DNA of 6,894 nt from JALRHH01 sp964638875 (GTDB lineage Bacteria; Patescibacteriota; Saccharimonadia; Saccharimonadales; JALRHH01), in contig CAZXBL010000041.1 in assembly GCA_964638875.1 (NCBI GenBank), positions 1 to 6,894 of the forward strand, given 5' to 3'. The position numbers were made by a program, and so were the translations under genes. The notes beneath the pieces are model-generated. The model made no database searches and was not told where the DNA came from. It saw nothing but the letters and a program-made list of their open reading frames with translations. Positions 6,638-6,894 of this stretch are shown piece by piece; within the stretch, counting starts at the first letter, position 1; every line of letters starts with the position of its first letter.

Positions 6638-6666
6638 ATAATACTACGGTTATGTTTATTTCCCAA
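6638..6666 (-). promoter_or_regulatory. Predicted sigma70-type promoter of the minus-strand surface protein gene
   Basis: Read on the minus strand, TTGGGA (6661-6666; 4 of 6 against TTGACA) and TATTAT (6638-6643; 5 of 6 against TATAAT) are separated by exactly 17 bases. Transcription would start near 6631, giving a leader of about 15 bases before the ATG at 6615. This favours 6615 over the in-frame GTG at 6675. Prediction from consensus only. Confidence 0.45.
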
Positions 6667-6845
6667 CAGATACACGCCAATACACTACTTTCAACAGTGA
6701 AGAGGGCATAGTGCTTGTGTTTTCTCGTTAAACATGTTAAGCTTCAACCATATTGCTTCGCAGTAACCACAAGCAAACGAAAATGACTGACCGTTCTCAA
6801 ACTGGCATATGCGAATAACAAAATTTAATGCTGGATAAAGGCATT

Positions 6846-6894
6846 ATGGCAAAATACTACCGTCAACAAGGCGAGACAAAGCAAAGAAAAATCG
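6846..6894 (+). CDS. 5' end of an unidentified gene, cut by the right edge
   Basis: Only 16 codons are visible from the ATG at 6846: MAKYYRQQGETKQRKI, polar and basic. An AAAGG (6837-6841) lies 4 bases upstream, which supports this start. An in-frame ATG at 6828 would add six residues, and an in-frame TAA at 6816 bounds the frame. The gene would be divergent from the surface-protein gene. The fragment is too short to assign a family, and it may be a chance open frame. Confidence 0.4.
   Translation, partial: MAKYYRQQGETKQRKI

Noticed and set aside
6712..6775. 8-base inverted repeat TGCTTGTG / CACAAGCA with a 48-base spacer, and a near-palindrome TTAAACATGTTAA at 6728-6740
   Set aside because: Short arms with a long loop, no conserved RNA motif and no T tract; expected by chance at this size, although an operator cannot be ruled out.
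6805..6812. Perfect 8-base palindrome GCATATGC
   Set aside because: Single copy, very short, and not placed against any promoter that I can support.

Overview
The window carries most of an F-type ATP synthase operon on the plus strand, in the classical order c (atpE, probably cut by the left edge), b (atpF), delta (atpH), alpha (atpA), gamma (atpG), beta (atpD), epsilon (atpC), covering roughly 2-5553. A convergent minus-strand gene follows (5620-6615), encoding a membrane-anchored surface protein with a repetitive beta-rich stalk. A short divergent intergenic region comes next, and then the first codons of a plus-strand gene that runs off the right edge. The gene order is bacterial, and TGA, TAA and TAG all work as stops, so the code is standard. 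The divergence of the subunits, together with a signal-less, single-anchor, Gly/Ser/Thr-rich surface protein, suggests a Patescibacteria/CPR lineage such as Saccharibacteria. That is an inference from gene character, not from a marker gene.

The operon is tightly packed. atpF and atpH overlap by 11 bases, and atpH/atpA, atpA/atpG and atpG/atpD each share an ATGA stop-start junction, so translation is probably coupled. Two places are damaged at sequence level. A run of 10 N (4239-4248) interrupts atpD with flanks in different frames. atpG carries an apparent single-base deletion near 3238 that splits one 287-residue gamma into two reading frames. Both look more like draft-assembly or consensus problems than biology.

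The main biological interest is how far several subunits depart from the textbook enzyme. The visible c-like protein has no Asp or Glu at all, so the ion-carrying carboxylate of helix 2 is absent. Beta keeps its catalytic residues, but it replaces the adenine-stacking Tyr with Arg and lacks the C-terminal segment that completes the adenine pocket. Epsilon consists only of the beta-sandwich domain plus an acidic N-terminal extension. Alpha has a shortened N-terminus and a charged tail of about 80 residues. Delta has an atypical N-terminal half. Taken together this may be a divergent F-type ATPase with altered coupling or regulation. The c-subunit point depends on what lies upstream of the window.

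The 5554-5619 gap between convergent genes holds only a small hairpin. The stretch 6616-6845 holds a plausible promoter for the minus-strand gene and otherwise no convincing gene or RNA.
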